Below, one piece after another: positions 27,736 to 38,643 of a stretch of DNA of 64,000 bases. A program made the position numbers and the translations under genes. The notes under the pieces were generated by a model. The model was not told the origin of the DNA. It was given only the letters and a program-made list of their open reading frames with translations, and searched no databases. The stretch spans positions 186,001 through 250,000 of the forward strand of contig NZ_CP115463.1 in assembly GCF_027912495.1 (NCBI RefSeq). The letters are read 5' to 3'. This DNA comes from Caulobacter sp. NIBR1757. GTDB lineage: Bacteria; Pseudomonadota; Alphaproteobacteria; Caulobacterales; Caulobacteraceae. How positions within the stretch are numbered: position 1 is the stretch's first letter; every line of letters begins with the position of its first letter.

Positions 27736-28140
27736 ATGAGCAAGGCGCGCTACATTGCTGCGGCGACGGCTCTGGTCCTGATCGGATCGGCGTCGATGGC
27801 CCATGCGCAATCGGTCGCCAAGCCGAAGCCGGCCGAGGACTTCCGGGTGCGTGGCGATTTCAACCTGCAGGACAGCCGTCTCGGCCCCGGCCGGTCGGAG
27901 CGCAGCGTCCAGTTCGACGCCAAGACCGGCAAGTGGGGCGTCAAGCTCGGCCTGCAGTCGCCGGTCGGCCGTGAAGCCGACGCCAAGGACCTGGAAGCCG
28001 GCGCCTATTTCCGGGTGACCCCGTCGCTCCGCGTTGGCGGCGCCGTGGGCCTGGCCTCCGAACGCGATAACCCGGTTCGCCGCAATGGCGAAAAGGATGA
28101 GGCGCCCCGCGTGCGCCTGGAAACCACCTTCAAGTTCTGA
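27736..28140 (+). CDS. NtrZ-like periplasmic regulatory protein
   Basis: 134 residues with a clear Sec signal peptide (cleavage after SMAHA). Mature sequence includes RSVQFDAKTGKWGVKLGLQSPVGREADAKDLEAGAYFRVTPSLRVGGAVGLA and ends PRVRLETTFKF, the pattern of NtrZ-family proteins. In Caulobacter NtrZ inhibits the phosphatase activity of the membrane sensor kinase NtrY in the periplasm. The assignment rests on remembered family similarity; a lone gene, not next to ntrYX here. Confidence 0.7.
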   Translation: MSKARYIAAATALVLIGSASMAHAQSVAKPKPAEDFRVRGDFNLQDSRLGPGRSERSVQFDAKTGKWGVKLGLQSPVGREADAKDLEAGAYFRVTPSLRVGGAVGLASERDNPVRRNGEKDEAPRVRLETTFKF

Positions 28141-28147
28141 GTGGTCG

Positions 28148-28346
28148 CTCTCCGCCCCTGGGGCGGAGGACAGGTTTGGAGCGTGAGCGACAAACCAGGA
28201 GGCGGGACCTCCACCGGCGGATGTGCGCTGCGTCCGCGGACGCCGGCGTGCAAGGGAACGCGCTAAACCTTCAAACGCCGGTGAGCCCGCCTCCTGCTTT
28301 CTCGCTTGGAGGCTCGAAAGCGGTCCTCCGCCCAGAGGGCGGAGAG
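28148..28346. repeat. Intergenic inverted-end repeat, family A, copy 2
   Basis: Begins CTCTCCGCCCCTGGGGCGG and ends CCGCCCAGAGGGCGGAGAG; arms continue inward (AGGAGGCGGG, CACCGGCG) as reverse complements of the right arm (CGCCGGTGAG, CCCGCCTCCT), about 70 bases each. Fills almost the whole gap between convergent stops of the NtrZ-like and hydrolase genes. The right arm closely matches the left arm of copy 1. Confidence 0.9.
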
Positions 28347-28350
28347 CGAT

Positions 28351-29298
28351 CTACGGCCAGGCCGCCAGCAGGGCCCGCAGCGCCGCTGTCGTCGCCAGGG
28401 GCTGGTCGATCATCACATGGTGGTCGGCGTCGGGGATCGAGAACTTGACGATGTCGTCGGGCAGTTCGCGCAGCATGAAGTCCATCGTCCCCGGGAACAT
28501 CAGCTTCGAGCGCTCGCCCCAGACCATGGCCACCGGGCACCTCACCTGGCTGAGCAGCTGGCCCAGGGGCGGCATTTCGAAATTGTGCCAGAGCTCGGGG
28601 TCGAACTTCCAGGTCCAGCCGACGCCGGAGCCGTCGGCCATGGGCGCCTGGCGCAGGGCCTTGCGGGCGATCCAGTCGGCCACATAGTCGTTCTCGCAAC
28701 CCTGCGGCGGAGCCAGCCGGAAACGGGCCAGCGCTTCGGGCAGGGTGGCGTAGACCTTGTTGGGGCCGGTGCGGCGCGGCGGGCCGTTCCACTGGTGCTC
28801 GGGCGGATGGATGGTCGAATCCAGCATGACGATGCCGCGCAGGCGATCGCCGTGATGGACGGCGGCGTAGAGGGTCGGAAAGCCGCCGAAGCTGTGGCCG
28901 ACGATGCGGGCCTTGCCGCCGTCGGCTTCCAGATGGGCCGCCTCGATGGCCCCGAAGATCTCTGCGGTGAAGATCTCGGCGCTGTATTTCGGCCGCCAGT
29001 CGCTGTCGCCCATGCCCGACCAGCTGATCGCCGCGACCCGGTAGTCGCCGGCCAGCAGGGGGGCGATGAAGCTCCACCAGTCGGCGTGGGCGCCGTTGCC
29101 GTGAAGCAGAAGCACGCCGGGCTTGCCGACCTCGCCCCAGGTCAACAGCTCGATGGCCGCGCCCTGGACCTCGAAGGTCGAGCGCTCCGGTTCCTGGGCC
29201 AGGGCGGCCTCGAACCAGGCCGGGGCCGGCGGTTTTTCGCCGTTGTAGGGGGCAAGCGGCGGCGGATGGTCCGGCCAGCGCGGGGGACCGTCAGCCAT
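28351..29298 (-). CDS. Alpha/beta hydrolase
   Basis: 315 residues. [14 protein letters not shown] is the oxyanion HG motif, GHSFGGFP near residue 190 the nucleophile elbow with Ser, and [11 protein letters not shown] near the end carries the catalytic His. No signal peptide. Substrate unknown. Its ATG overlaps the 3' end of the upstream hotdog thioesterase by 8 bases, so both are on one transcript and probably work together on an ester or thioester. Confidence 0.85.
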   Translation of the reverse strand: MADGPPRWPDHPPPLAPYNGEKPPAPAWFEAALAQEPERSTFEVQGAAIELLTWGEVGKPGVLLLHGNGAHADWWSFIAPLLAGDYRVAAISWSGMGDSDWRPKYSAEIFTAEIFGAIEAAHLEADGGKARIVGHSFGGFPTLYAAVHHGDRLRGIVMLDSTIHPPEHQWNGPPRRTGPNKVYATLPEALARFRLAPPQGCENDYVADWIARKALRQAPMADGSGVGWTWKFDPELWHNFEMPPLGQLLSQVRCPVAMVWGERSKLMFPGTMDFMLRELPDDIVKFSIPDADHHVMIDQPLATTAALRALLAAWP

Positions 29299-29779
29299 GC
29301 AGCAGTTCTTCCTTCGGTTCGACGTAGGCCTTTTCGCCGGGGCGCGGCGGGCGCGGGCCGATGGCCTTGAACACCCCCATGCCGGTCATGATCAGCCGGT
29401 CGCCGACCCACATCCGGCCGCGCACGGTGAAGACGTCGTCCTCTTCCGAGACCAGCTCTGCCCGGCCCTCGATCCAGTCGCCCAGCTTGCCGCCGGACAG
29501 GAAATCGCAGGTCAGCCGGACGGTAACCCAGTAGTGGCTGCGCGCCACGCTGATCACCCGGCCCCAGGCCATGTCGGCGAAGCTCATCAGCATGCCGCCG
29601 TGGCAGTTGGCCATGCCGTTGGTGTGGTGCTCCTCGACCCGGAAGGCGAGGGTGGCGCCGTTGGGGTCGTGCTGTTCGTACAGCGGGCCGATCTGGCGCC
29701 CGAAACCGCGGGTCCAGTTGAGGATCTTGTAGCCCTCGGGGATGTCGGCGGTCTGGGCTTCTGTGAGGTCGTCGGACAT
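29291..29779 (-). CDS. Hotdog (PaaI-like) thioesterase
   Basis: 162 residues. The core [31 protein letters not shown] with Asn-Cys-His-Gly-Gly and the Asp in FADMA is the PaaI thioesterase signature. Acyl-CoA substrate unknown. Encoded first in a two-gene transcript with the alpha/beta hydrolase. Confidence 0.85.
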   Translation of the reverse strand: MSDDLTEAQTADIPEGYKILNWTRGFGRQIGPLYEQHDPNGATLAFRVEEHHTNGMANCHGGMLMSFADMAWGRVISVARSHYWVTVRLTCDFLSGGKLGDWIEGRAELVSEEDDVFTVRGRMWVGDRLIMTGMGVFKAIGPRPPRPGEKAYVEPKEELLHG

Positions 29780-29824
29780 GGCGGGAAGTCTAACGTTCGT
29801 TTGAATGGCGGTGAAGCGGGTTTG

Positions 29825-30706
29825 TCAGACAGCCGGGTTGAGGTTTTCTGACTGCGCTGCGGCCAGGTCGATCAGCCAGGACCTGACCAACCGGATGCGG
29901 GCGATGTCGGCGACGTCGCGATGGGTGCTGAGCCACAGGCCGCGCTTGAGGTCCACCTCCCGGGGCAGAACCCGCTCCAGCCCGGCGGCCATGAAGCAGG
30001 GCAGCACGCCGATGCCGCCGTCGGCGGCGATGATCTCGCGCTGGGCGCGGATCGAGGAACTGGAGAGGGACGGCCGCAGGCCGGGCGCGACCTCGTCAAG
30101 GTAGCGCAGTTCAGGCGCGAAGATCAGGTCATCAACATAGCCGACGATCTCGTAGCGTTTCAGGGTCTCGACCGAGGCTGGCCGACCCATGCGGTCGAGA
30201 TAGCCAGCCGAGGCGTAGAGGCCGAGCCGGTAGTCGGTCAGCGGCTGCACCGCCAGCCGGGTCGAGACCGGCGGGCTGAGGGTGATGGCCATGTCCACCT
30301 CGCGCCTCGTCAGCGACAGAAAGCCGGTGCTGGCGGCCAGCTCGATGCGGATGTCGGGCCGGGCCAGCCGCAGGGTGGGCAGGGCCGGGGCGATGACCGT
30401 CGTGCCGAAACCCTCGGCGGCGGTGATCCGCACGGTGCCGCCGGCGGCGTCCGGATCGGCGCTGCGGCTGGCCAAATCCATGGCCGCCTCCGCCTCCAAC
30501 CCGATCTCGAACAGGCGCTGGCCGGCCGAGGTCAACTGCAGTCCGCCGGCCGAGCGGATCAGCAGGGTGGACTTCAGCGAGGTCTCGAGACGGGCGATGC
30601 GACGCCCCACCGTGGCCGCGTCGACGCCCAGGCGCGGGGCGGCGGCCGACAGGGAACGGGCCCGGGCGGCGGCGAGGAAGATGCGCAGGTCGTCCCAGTC
30701 AAACAT
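29825..30706 (-). CDS. LysR family transcriptional regulator
   Basis: 293 residues. MFDWDDLRIFLAAARARSLSAAAPRLGVDAATVGRRIARLE is the LysR-type winged helix-turn-helix (residues 1-42); two-subdomain effector region follows. ATG 30706 is chosen because upstream codons are not family-like. It faces mmsA across about 107 bases, a layout in which the LysR protein usually controls its divergent neighbour; here valine or propanoate catabolism would be the target. Confidence 0.88.
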   Translation of the reverse strand: MFDWDDLRIFLAAARARSLSAAAPRLGVDAATVGRRIARLETSLKSTLLIRSAGGLQLTSAGQRLFEIGLEAEAAMDLASRSADPDAAGGTVRITAAEGFGTTVIAPALPTLRLARPDIRIELAASTGFLSLTRREVDMAITLSPPVSTRLAVQPLTDYRLGLYASAGYLDRMGRPASVETLKRYEIVGYVDDLIFAPELRYLDEVAPGLRPSLSSSSIRAQREIIAADGGIGVLPCFMAAGLERVLPREVDLKRGLWLSTHRDVADIARIRLVRSWLIDLAAAQSENLNPAV

Positions 30707-30813
30707 GGCTATGCATTTCTGCGGATTGTCACATGCAAGTCTGCAATACGCGGTTCGGCGCGGGAGTGCTATTGGCCCCCCATCCTTTTCCGACATCCGC
30801 CAGGGAGCGCCCC

Positions 30814-32310
30814 ATGCGCGACATCCAGCACTTCGTGAACGGCCAGACCCTGGTCGGGACCTCGGGCCGCTTCGGCGACGTCTTCAATCCCAACACCGGC
30901 GAGGTCCAGGCCCGCGTCGCCCTGGCCACAGCCGGTGAACTGGACGCCGCTGTTCAGGTGGCGCTGCAAGCCCACCAGGGCTGGTCGGCGACCAATCCCC
31001 AGCGCCGGGCGCGGGTGATGTTCGAGTTCAAGCGGCTGGTCGAGGCCAACATGCAGGACCTGGCCGAGCTGCTGTCCAGCGAGCACGGCAAGGTCATCGC
31101 CGACTCCAAGGGCGACATCCAGCGTGGCCTGGAAGTGATAGAGTTCGCCTGCGGCATCCCGCACGCCCTGAAGGGCGAATACACCGAGGGCGCCGGGCCC
31201 GGCATCGATGTCTATTCCATGCGCCAGAGCCTGGGCGTGGTGGCCGGCATCACCCCGTTCAACTTCCCGGCCATGATCCCGATGTGGATGTTCGGGGTGG
31301 CGATCGCGGTCGGCAACACCTTCATCCTCAAGCCCTCGGAAAAGGACCCGTCAGTGCCGGTGCGTCTGGCCGAACTGATGATGGAGGCTGGCGGGCCGGC
31401 CGGCGTGCTGAACGTTGTCCATGGCGACAAGGTCAGCGTCGACGCCATTCTGCAGCACCCCGACATCAAGGCCGTCAGCTTCGTCGGCTCCTCGGATATC
31501 GCCCACTACGTCTATTCGCAGGGCACGCTGGCGGGCAAGCGCGTCCAGGCCATGGGCGGGGCCAAGAACCACGGCATCGTCATGCCCGACGCCGACATGG
31601 ACCAGGTGGTGAAGGATCTGTCGGGCGCCGCCTTCGGCTCGGCCGGCGAACGCTGCATGGCGCTTCCCGTCGTTGTCCCGGTCGGCAAGAAGACCGCCGA
31701 CGAACTGCGCGAACGCATGATCGCCGAGATCGAGACCCTGAAGGTCGGTGTCTCCAACGACGCCGAGGCCCAGTACGGCCCCGTCGTTTCGGCCGCCCAC
31801 CGCGCCAAGATCGCCGAGTACATCCAGATCGGTAAGGACGAGGGCGCCGAGCTGGTCGTCGATGGCCGCGACTTCAAGCTGCAGGGCTACGAGAAGGGCT
31901 TCTTCATCGGCCCCAGCCTGTTCGATGGGGTCAAGCCCGGCATGAAGACCTACCACGAGGAGATCTTCGGCCCGGTGCTGCAGATGGTCCGCGCCGACAG
32001 CTTCGAGGAGGCCCTCGAACTGCCCAGCAAGCACCAGTACGGCAACGGTGTGGCGATCTTCACCCGCAACGGCCGTGTGGCCCGCGAGTTCGCGGCCCGG
32101 GTCAATGTCGGCATGGTCGGCATCAATGTGCCGATCCCGGTGCCGGTCGCCTACCACACCTTCGGCGGCTGGAAGCGCTCGGCCTTCGGCGACACCAACC
32201 AGCACGGCATGGAAGGTCTGAAGTTCTGGACCAAGGTGAAGACGGTTACGGCGCGCTGGCCGGAGGGCGAGATGGCTGACTCGAGCTTCATCATCCCGAC
32301 GATGAAGTAG
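30814..32310 (+). CDS. mmsA: Methylmalonate-semialdehyde dehydrogenase (CoA-acylating)
   Basis: 498 residues. It converts methylmalonate semialdehyde to propanoyl-CoA (and malonate semialdehyde to acetyl-CoA) in valine and inositol catabolism. ITPFNFPAMIPMWMFGVAIAVGNTFILKPSEKDPS and the active-site GSAGERCMALPVVV with Cys near 281, lacking the Glu of other ALDHs, are MMSDH features. ATG 30814 has AGGGAG ten bases upstream. Its product propanoyl-CoA links to the CitE-type lyase and MaoC hydratase nearby. Confidence 0.95.
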   Translation: MRDIQHFVNGQTLVGTSGRFGDVFNPNTGEVQARVALATAGELDAAVQVALQAHQGWSATNPQRRARVMFEFKRLVEANMQDLAELLSSEHGKVIADSKGDIQRGLEVIEFACGIPHALKGEYTEGAGPGIDVYSMRQSLGVVAGITPFNFPAMIPMWMFGVAIAVGNTFILKPSEKDPSVPVRLAELMMEAGGPAGVLNVVHGDKVSVDAILQHPDIKAVSFVGSSDIAHYVYSQGTLAGKRVQAMGGAKNHGIVMPDADMDQVVKDLSGAAFGSAGERCMALPVVVPVGKKTADELRERMIAEIETLKVGVSNDAEAQYGPVVSAAHRAKIAEYIQIGKDEGAELVVDGRDFKLQGYEKGFFIGPSLFDGVKPGMKTYHEEIFGPVLQMVRADSFEEALELPSKHQYGNGVAIFTRNGRVAREFAARVNVGMVGINVPIPVPVAYHTFGGWKRSAFGDTNQHGMEGLKFWTKVKTVTARWPEGEMADSSFIIPTMK

Positions 32311-32320
32311 GCCTTGAGCT

Positions 32321-32374
32321 GTAGGGCCCGTCCGGGCGGCGGAACCGCAAACACTTCCGCCTGACGGGCCCTAC
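32321..32374. terminator. Long bidirectional terminator hairpin
   Basis: Outer arms GTAGGGCCCGTC (32321-32332) and GACGGGCCCTAC (32363-32374) are exact reverse complements, with inner GGCGGAA / TTCCGCC pairs. It sits between convergent mmsA and DUF2237 genes and overlaps the DUF2237 stop, so it may serve both directions. Confidence 0.7.
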
Positions 32375-32751
32375 GCGACGACGGCATAGTCCTTGAGAAT
32401 CCCCAGCGGCACGATGGCCAGGGTTTCCTCATGGGTGGACTCCAGCACCAGCTGCGGGGCGCAGCCGTCGTCCAGCGCCTCCTTCCATCGCGGGGCGCAG
32501 AGGCACCAGCGGTCGCCGGGCTTGAGGCCCGCGAAGCCGTACTCCGGGCGCGGGGTGGAGAGGTCGTTGCCGCGCCGGGCGCTATAGGCCAGGAACTCGG
32601 CGGTCATCACCGCGCAGACGGTGTGTAGTCCGGTGTCCTGTGGCCCGGTCTCGCAGCAGCCATTGCGGAAGAACCCGGTCACCGGGTCCAGCGAACAGGG
32701 GATCAGCTCGCTGCCGAGGACGTTGAGGGCTTGGGGATCGTAACGCGTCAT
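32371..32751 (-). CDS. DUF2237 family protein
   Basis: 126 residues. NVLGSELIPCSLDPVTGFFRNGCCETGPQDTGLHTVCAVMTAEFLAYSARRGNDLSTP followed by GLKPGDRWCLCAPRW is the complete DUF2237 signature, with a conserved set of six cysteines. The stop lies within a strong hairpin. Function unknown. Family members are common and cytoplasmic. Confidence 0.92.
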   Translation of the reverse strand: MTRYDPQALNVLGSELIPCSLDPVTGFFRNGCCETGPQDTGLHTVCAVMTAEFLAYSARRGNDLSTPRPEYGFAGLKPGDRWCLCAPRWKEALDDGCAPQLVLESTHEETLAIVPLGILKDYAVVA

Positions 32752-32862
32752 GGCCCCATCCTGCCCGCAACCGGGCATCGCCGCCAGAGAGGCCGTTGCG
32801 GTCTGGCGGCACGGGCCCTGCAACGCTAAGGAAGCGGGACCCTCCGCGCACCGAAACGATCC

Positions 32863-33741
32863 ATGACCGACACCCCTCGTCCCCGCCGCAGCGCCCTGTA
32901 CATGCCCGCCTCGAACGCCAAGGCCATCGAGAAGGCCCGCTCGCTGCCGTGCGACGTGGTCATCCTCGATCTGGAAGACGCCGTGGCCCCCGAGGCCAAG
33001 CTGATGGCCCGCTTGCAGGCGGTGGAAGCCGTGAAGGCGGGTGGTTTCGGTCGCCGTGAGGTGGTCATCCGCACCAATGGCCTCGACACCCCCTGGGGCG
33101 CCGATGACCTGGCCATCGCGGCCGGGGCCGGCGCCGACGCCATCCTGGTTCCCAAGGTCAGCAGCGCCGCCGATGTGAAGGCTTACGACGCCGCCATCGA
33201 AAAGGCGCCGGCCGGCACGAAGCTGTGGGCGATGATCGAAACCTGCGCCGCCCTGTTCGCCCTCAACGAGATCGCCGCCACAGCGCAAGACACGCGGCTG
33301 AGTGCGTGGGTGATGGGCACCAACGACCTGGCAAAGGAGATGCGCTGCCATCAGACGGCCGACCGGGCGCCCTTCTGGGGCCCCTTGAGCCTGTCGGTGG
33401 CGGCCGCCCGGGCCCACGGCCTGACCATCCTCGATGGCGTCTACAACGACATCGAGAGCATCGAAGGTCTGATCGACGTCTGCCAGCAGGGCGTGCAGTT
33501 CGGCTTCGACGGCAAGACCCTGATCCATCCCAAACAGATCGAGCCCTGCAACCTGGTCTTCTCGCCGGCCCCCGGCGAGGTCGATTGGGCGCGCAGCGTC
33601 ATCGCCGCCTTCGCCCTGCCGGAAAATGCCGGCAAGGGCGCCATCCGCGTCGAGGGCCGCATGGCCGAGCTGCTGCACCTGTCCCAGGCCGAACGCCTGG
33701 TGGCCGTGGCCGAGGCCATCGCCGAAGCGGACGCCGCATGA
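32863..33741 (+). CDS. CitE-type CoA ester lyase (malyl-CoA lyase or thioesterase)
   Basis: 292 residues of the HpcH/HpaI-CitE family. RSALYMPASNAKAIEKARSLPCDVVILDLEDAVAPEAK carries the metal-binding Glu/Asp, and AWVMGTNDLAKEM near residue 155 and FDGKTLIHPKQIEPCN are signatures. At 292 residues it is closer to (3S)-malyl-CoA thioesterase (Mcl2) than to the longer Mcl1 lyase, but beta-methylmalyl-CoA lyase cannot be excluded. Either role fits the ethylmalonyl-CoA or glyoxylate context of the MaoC hydratase and mdh. The stop overlaps the next gene's ATG by 4 bases. Confidence 0.85.
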   Translation: MTDTPRPRRSALYMPASNAKAIEKARSLPCDVVILDLEDAVAPEAKLMARLQAVEAVKAGGFGRREVVIRTNGLDTPWGADDLAIAAGAGADAILVPKVSSAADVKAYDAAIEKAPAGTKLWAMIETCAALFALNEIAATAQDTRLSAWVMGTNDLAKEMRCHQTADRAPFWGPLSLSVAAARAHGLTILDGVYNDIESIEGLIDVCQQGVQFGFDGKTLIHPKQIEPCNLVFSPAPGEVDWARSVIAAFALPENAGKGAIRVEGRMAELLHLSQAERLVAVAEAIAEADAA

Positions 33742-34496
33742 GGCAGGCCTTCGTCCTTGCCGCCGTGATGGCCCTGCTGGCCGGGCCCGTCCTGGCCCAG
33801 CAACAGCCGGCCTCGTCCGATCCGATCGGCGATGTGCTGTCCGGCCTGGCCGCTGCCGAGGGCATGGACGACGACGCGGCCGAATCGCCGACGGCTACCG
33901 CCCCGGACGCCGCCGCCGCCTCCCAGGCCAATAGCGAAAGCGCCGACGGGGACGCCGAGGACCCCGGGGCGGGCGCCGCCCTGCCCGCGCCCGCCCCGCC
34001 GTCCGCCTATTCGCCTCCCGCCCCCTACACACCGATTGCCCCGACCTCCCGACTGCCGCAACTCGACCGGCCGGTGATGATCGACGAGCTTTCCCGCACG
34101 CCCGAGGCCCCGCCGACTCAGGTCGAACAGGCCTATGAGAGCCGGGTCCGGGGCGGCCTGAACGCCGCCCAGGGCCTGCAAGGGCCGCTCGACGGCGGCT
34201 GGGTGGTGCGCGGGACCGACGGCCGAACGCTGTACGGCCTGCAGCTGGTCGACAAGGGGACGGGCGCGGTCACCCTGGAAGGCGCCTGGCGCTCCCTGAA
34301 ACAGGGCCAGCCGGCCGGCCAGGTCGGCCTGGTCGATGTCATCGAACGCACGGCTGCGGGCGGCGTCTACATCCGCTTCCTGCCGCGCGGCGCGCAGGAC
34401 CCCTCAATTTTGCAGCTGGATCCGGCCGGCGGCGGCTGGAACGGCACCCTGTGGGAAGCGGGGAACACCCGGTCGGTGACTCTCCGCCGTCAATAG
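33738..34496 (+). CDS. Secreted Ala/Pro-rich protein, unknown function
   Basis: 252 residues with a Sec signal peptide (MRQAFVLAAVMALLAGPVLA). A low-complexity acidic Ala/Pro-rich stretch (about 25-100) precedes a compact C-terminal domain beginning LNAAQGLQGPLDGGWVVRG, with TDGRTLYGLQLVDKG, LEGAWRSL and GGGWNGTLWEAGNTRSVTLRR. The domain looks like a small beta structure of about 130 residues conserved in Caulobacterales-type genomes, but I cannot name it. ATGA overlap with the CoA ester lyase shows coupling, although function differs (periplasmic versus cytoplasmic). Confidence 0.75.
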   Translation: MRQAFVLAAVMALLAGPVLAQQQPASSDPIGDVLSGLAAAEGMDDDAAESPTATAPDAAAASQANSESADGDAEDPGAGAALPAPAPPSAYSPPAPYTPIAPTSRLPQLDRPVMIDELSRTPEAPPTQVEQAYESRVRGGLNAAQGLQGPLDGGWVVRGTDGRTLYGLQLVDKGTGAVTLEGAWRSLKQGQPAGQVGLVDVIERTAAGGVYIRFLPRGAQDPSILQLDPAGGGWNGTLWEAGNTRSVTLRRQ

Positions 34497-34508
34497 ACGG
34501 TCGCCTCG

Positions 34509-34928
34509 CTAAAGACCCAGGGCCTTGCCGGCCACCAGCACCGCATCCGACGCGTCGTCATAGGCCTCGGCCGCGCTATGCCCCCACACCGGCCCCGGCC
34601 AGGCGGGGTCGCCGGCCCGCCGGCCGACCACATGCACATGCAGCTGCGCCGTGACATTGCCCAGCGCTCCGACGTTCAGTTTTTCGACCTCGAAGCCGGA
34701 CAGGCCGCCCAGCACCCGGACCGCCTTGCCCGCCGCCACGGCCTCTTCGATCAGCGCCGTCCGGTCGGCAGCCGTCAGCTCCTCGATCTCCCGCAGCCCC
34801 GCCAGGCGCGGGATCAGCACCAGCCAGGGGTAGCGGGCGTCGTCCTGCAGGCGGACGTGGCAGAGGGGCAGGTCGCCGACCGCGTGGCTGGTGGCGATGA
34901 AGGCTGGGTCGAGTTGGAATTCCGGCAT
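34509..34928 (-). CDS. HIT family nucleotide hydrolase
   Basis: 139 residues. FIATSHAVGDLPLCHVRLQDDARYPWLVLIPR and the histidine triad motif HVHVVGR near residue 95 (His-X-His-X-X-Gly-Arg) identify a proteobacterial HIT protein, likely acting on Ap4A or similar nucleotides. ATG 34928 is chosen over an earlier in-frame start. Stop lies 12 bases from the convergent unknown gene. Confidence 0.9.
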   Translation of the reverse strand: MPEFQLDPAFIATSHAVGDLPLCHVRLQDDARYPWLVLIPRLAGLREIEELTAADRTALIEEAVAAGKAVRVLGGLSGFEVEKLNVGALGNVTAQLHVHVVGRRAGDPAWPGPVWGHSAAEAYDDASDAVLVAGKALGL

Positions 34929-34940
34929 CACACCCTCTTT

Positions 34941-35094
34941 CGTCATCCTCGGGCTCGCCCCGCGTCATCCTCGGGCTTGGCCCGCGGACCCATTTGTCGG
35001 TCGCACGAACCCTAGAGGCGTCGCAACGACGGGCCAATCCCACGAGCTTGCGGCAGCCCACCGATGGGTCCTCGGGACAAGCCCGAGGATGACG
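34941..35094. repeat. Intergenic inverted-end repeat, family B, copy 4 (duplicated edge)
   Basis: The left end is present twice in tandem: CGTCATCCTCGGGCTCGCCC followed by another CGTCATCCTCGGGCTTGGCC; the right end is ATGGGTCCTCGGGACAAGCC and CGAGGATGACG. The middle differs from other copies. Lies between HIT and MaoC genes. Confidence 0.85.
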
Positions 35095-35118
35095 AGTGGG
35101 GGGAAGGGCGAGGGGGGA

Positions 35119-37265
<2,147 letters not shown>

Positions 37266-37285
37266 GCGCCATCCAGGCGACGAAG

Positions 37286-37316
37286 CGGCCCTTCTCCCGA
37301 TCCGGGGGGAGGGCCG
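37286..37316 (+). terminator. Weak terminator-like hairpin after mdh
   Basis: CGGCCCT and AGGGCCG arms enclose a GC-rich loop shortly after the mdh stop; no clear T-run follows, so it is only a candidate. Confidence 0.35.
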
Positions 37317-37366
37317 TTGCGTGTCCGGGGGTAGCGCCCGACCACGCGCGGCGCTAACTGAGCAAC

Positions 37367-38008
37367 ATGCCCGAGCACGCCTTCACCCTCCGCCCCCGCC
37401 CCACCGTTCCGGTCGAGGGCGACGCGCCGTTTCCGGTGCGGCGCATCCTCTGCGTCGGCCGCAACTATGCCGCCCACCGGGCCGAGATGGGCGGCGATGA
37501 CCGTGACCCGCCCTTCTTCTTCGCCAAGCCGGCCGACGCCATCGTGCCGCCCGGCCAGGACGTGCCCTATCCGTCGGCGACGTCCGATCTGCACCACGAG
37601 ATCGAACTGGTCGTGGCCATCGGGCCGGACGGCATCTTCGGCTATGCGGTCGGCGTCGACCTGACCCGGCGCGACCTGCAAGCTCAGGCAAAAGCCAAGG
37701 GCCAGCCCTGGGACGCCGCCAAGGGTTTCGACCACTCCGCGCCGATCAGCGCCATCCGCAAGCTGGCGACGCTTGGCGACGCCGCCATCGGCCTGTCGGT
37801 CAACGGCGAGGTGCGCCAGAAGGCCCGCATCGGCGACATGATCTGGTCGGTGCCCGAGATCGTCGAGGAAGCCGGCAAGCTGTGGGACCTGCAGGCCGGC
37901 GACCTGATCTTCACCGGCACGCCCGAAGGCGTGGCGGCGGTCAGCAAGGGCGACCTCGTCGAAGGCTCCGTCGAAGGGGTCGGTTCGCTCAGCTTCGAGA
38001 TCGTCTGA
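37367..38008 (+). CDS. Fumarylacetoacetate hydrolase (FAH) family protein
   Basis: 213 residues. RILCVGRNYAAHRAEMGGDDRDPPFFFAKPADAIVPPG and HHEIELVVAIG (the metal-binding Glu-X-Glu) then KGFDHSAPIS and FTGTPEGVAAVSKGD are FAH-domain signatures, of the short fumarylpyruvate/acylpyruvate hydrolase type. The stop overlaps the ATG of the GST-like isomerase (TGATG); the pair would carry out successive isomerisation and hydrolysis of a ring-cleavage product (maleyl to fumaryl, then cleavage). The aromatic dioxygenase is not in the window. Confidence 0.88.
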   Translation: MPEHAFTLRPRPTVPVEGDAPFPVRRILCVGRNYAAHRAEMGGDDRDPPFFFAKPADAIVPPGQDVPYPSATSDLHHEIELVVAIGPDGIFGYAVGVDLTRRDLQAQAKAKGQPWDAAKGFDHSAPISAIRKLATLGDAAIGLSVNGEVRQKARIGDMIWSVPEIVEEAGKLWDLQAGDLIFTGTPEGVAAVSKGDLVEGSVEGVGSLSFEIV

Positions 38009-38640
38009 TGAAGCTCTACAGCGCCTGGCGCGCCTCCGGGCCCTATCGGTTGCGCATCGCCCTGGCCCTCAAGGGCCTCAGCTACGACTACATCCCCGTC
38101 GATCTGGCAGCCGGCGAACAGCGGGGCGAGGCCTACGGCGCCATCAACGCCCAGCACCTGGTCCCCGCGCTTGACGTGGACGGCGAGGTGATGACCCAGA
38201 CCCTGTCCATCCTCGAATGGCTGGAAGAGACCCATCCCGAACCGGCGCTGCTGCCGAAGGACCCGCTCGATCGGCAACGGGTGCGGGCCATGTGCGACAT
38301 CGTCGCCTGCGACATCCACCCGCTCAACAACCTGCGCGTCCTCAAGGCGCTGAGCGCCATGGGCATCGCCGAGGACGGCCGCAACAGCTGGGTCGCCCGC
38401 TGGATCGACGAGGGGTTTGCGGCATTGGAGCCGATGATCGCCCGGCACGGGGCCGGCTATGCGTTCGGAGAGACGCCGACCATGGCCGACTGCCTGCTGG
38501 TCCCGCAGATCTATAACGCCAACCGATTTGGCGTGGACCTGTCGCCCTATCCCGCCCTGGTCGCGGCCGGCGAGTACGCCCTGAAACACCCGGCCATAGC
38601 CGGGGCACACCCCAACCTGCAACCTGACGCAAAGGTCTGA
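38008..38640 (+). CDS. maiA: Maleylacetoacetate/maleylpyruvate isomerase (zeta-type GST)
   Basis: 210 residues. The glutathione S-transferase N-domain is followed by LSILEWLEETHPEPALLP and CDIHPLNNLRVLKALSAMG, the MaiA signatures. The usual SSCSWRVRIAL glutathione motif is here altered to SAWRASGPYRLRIAL but keeps serine and arginine. It isomerises maleyl to fumaryl intermediates using glutathione. Coupled to the FAH gene by TGATG overlap. Maleylacetoacetate and maleylpyruvate specificity are not distinguished. Confidence 0.85.
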   Translation: MKLYSAWRASGPYRLRIALALKGLSYDYIPVDLAAGEQRGEAYGAINAQHLVPALDVDGEVMTQTLSILEWLEETHPEPALLPKDPLDRQRVRAMCDIVACDIHPLNNLRVLKALSAMGIAEDGRNSWVARWIDEGFAALEPMIARHGAGYAFGETPTMADCLLVPQIYNANRFGVDLSPYPALVAAGEYALKHPAIAGAHPNLQPDAKV

Positions 38641-38643
38641 TCC

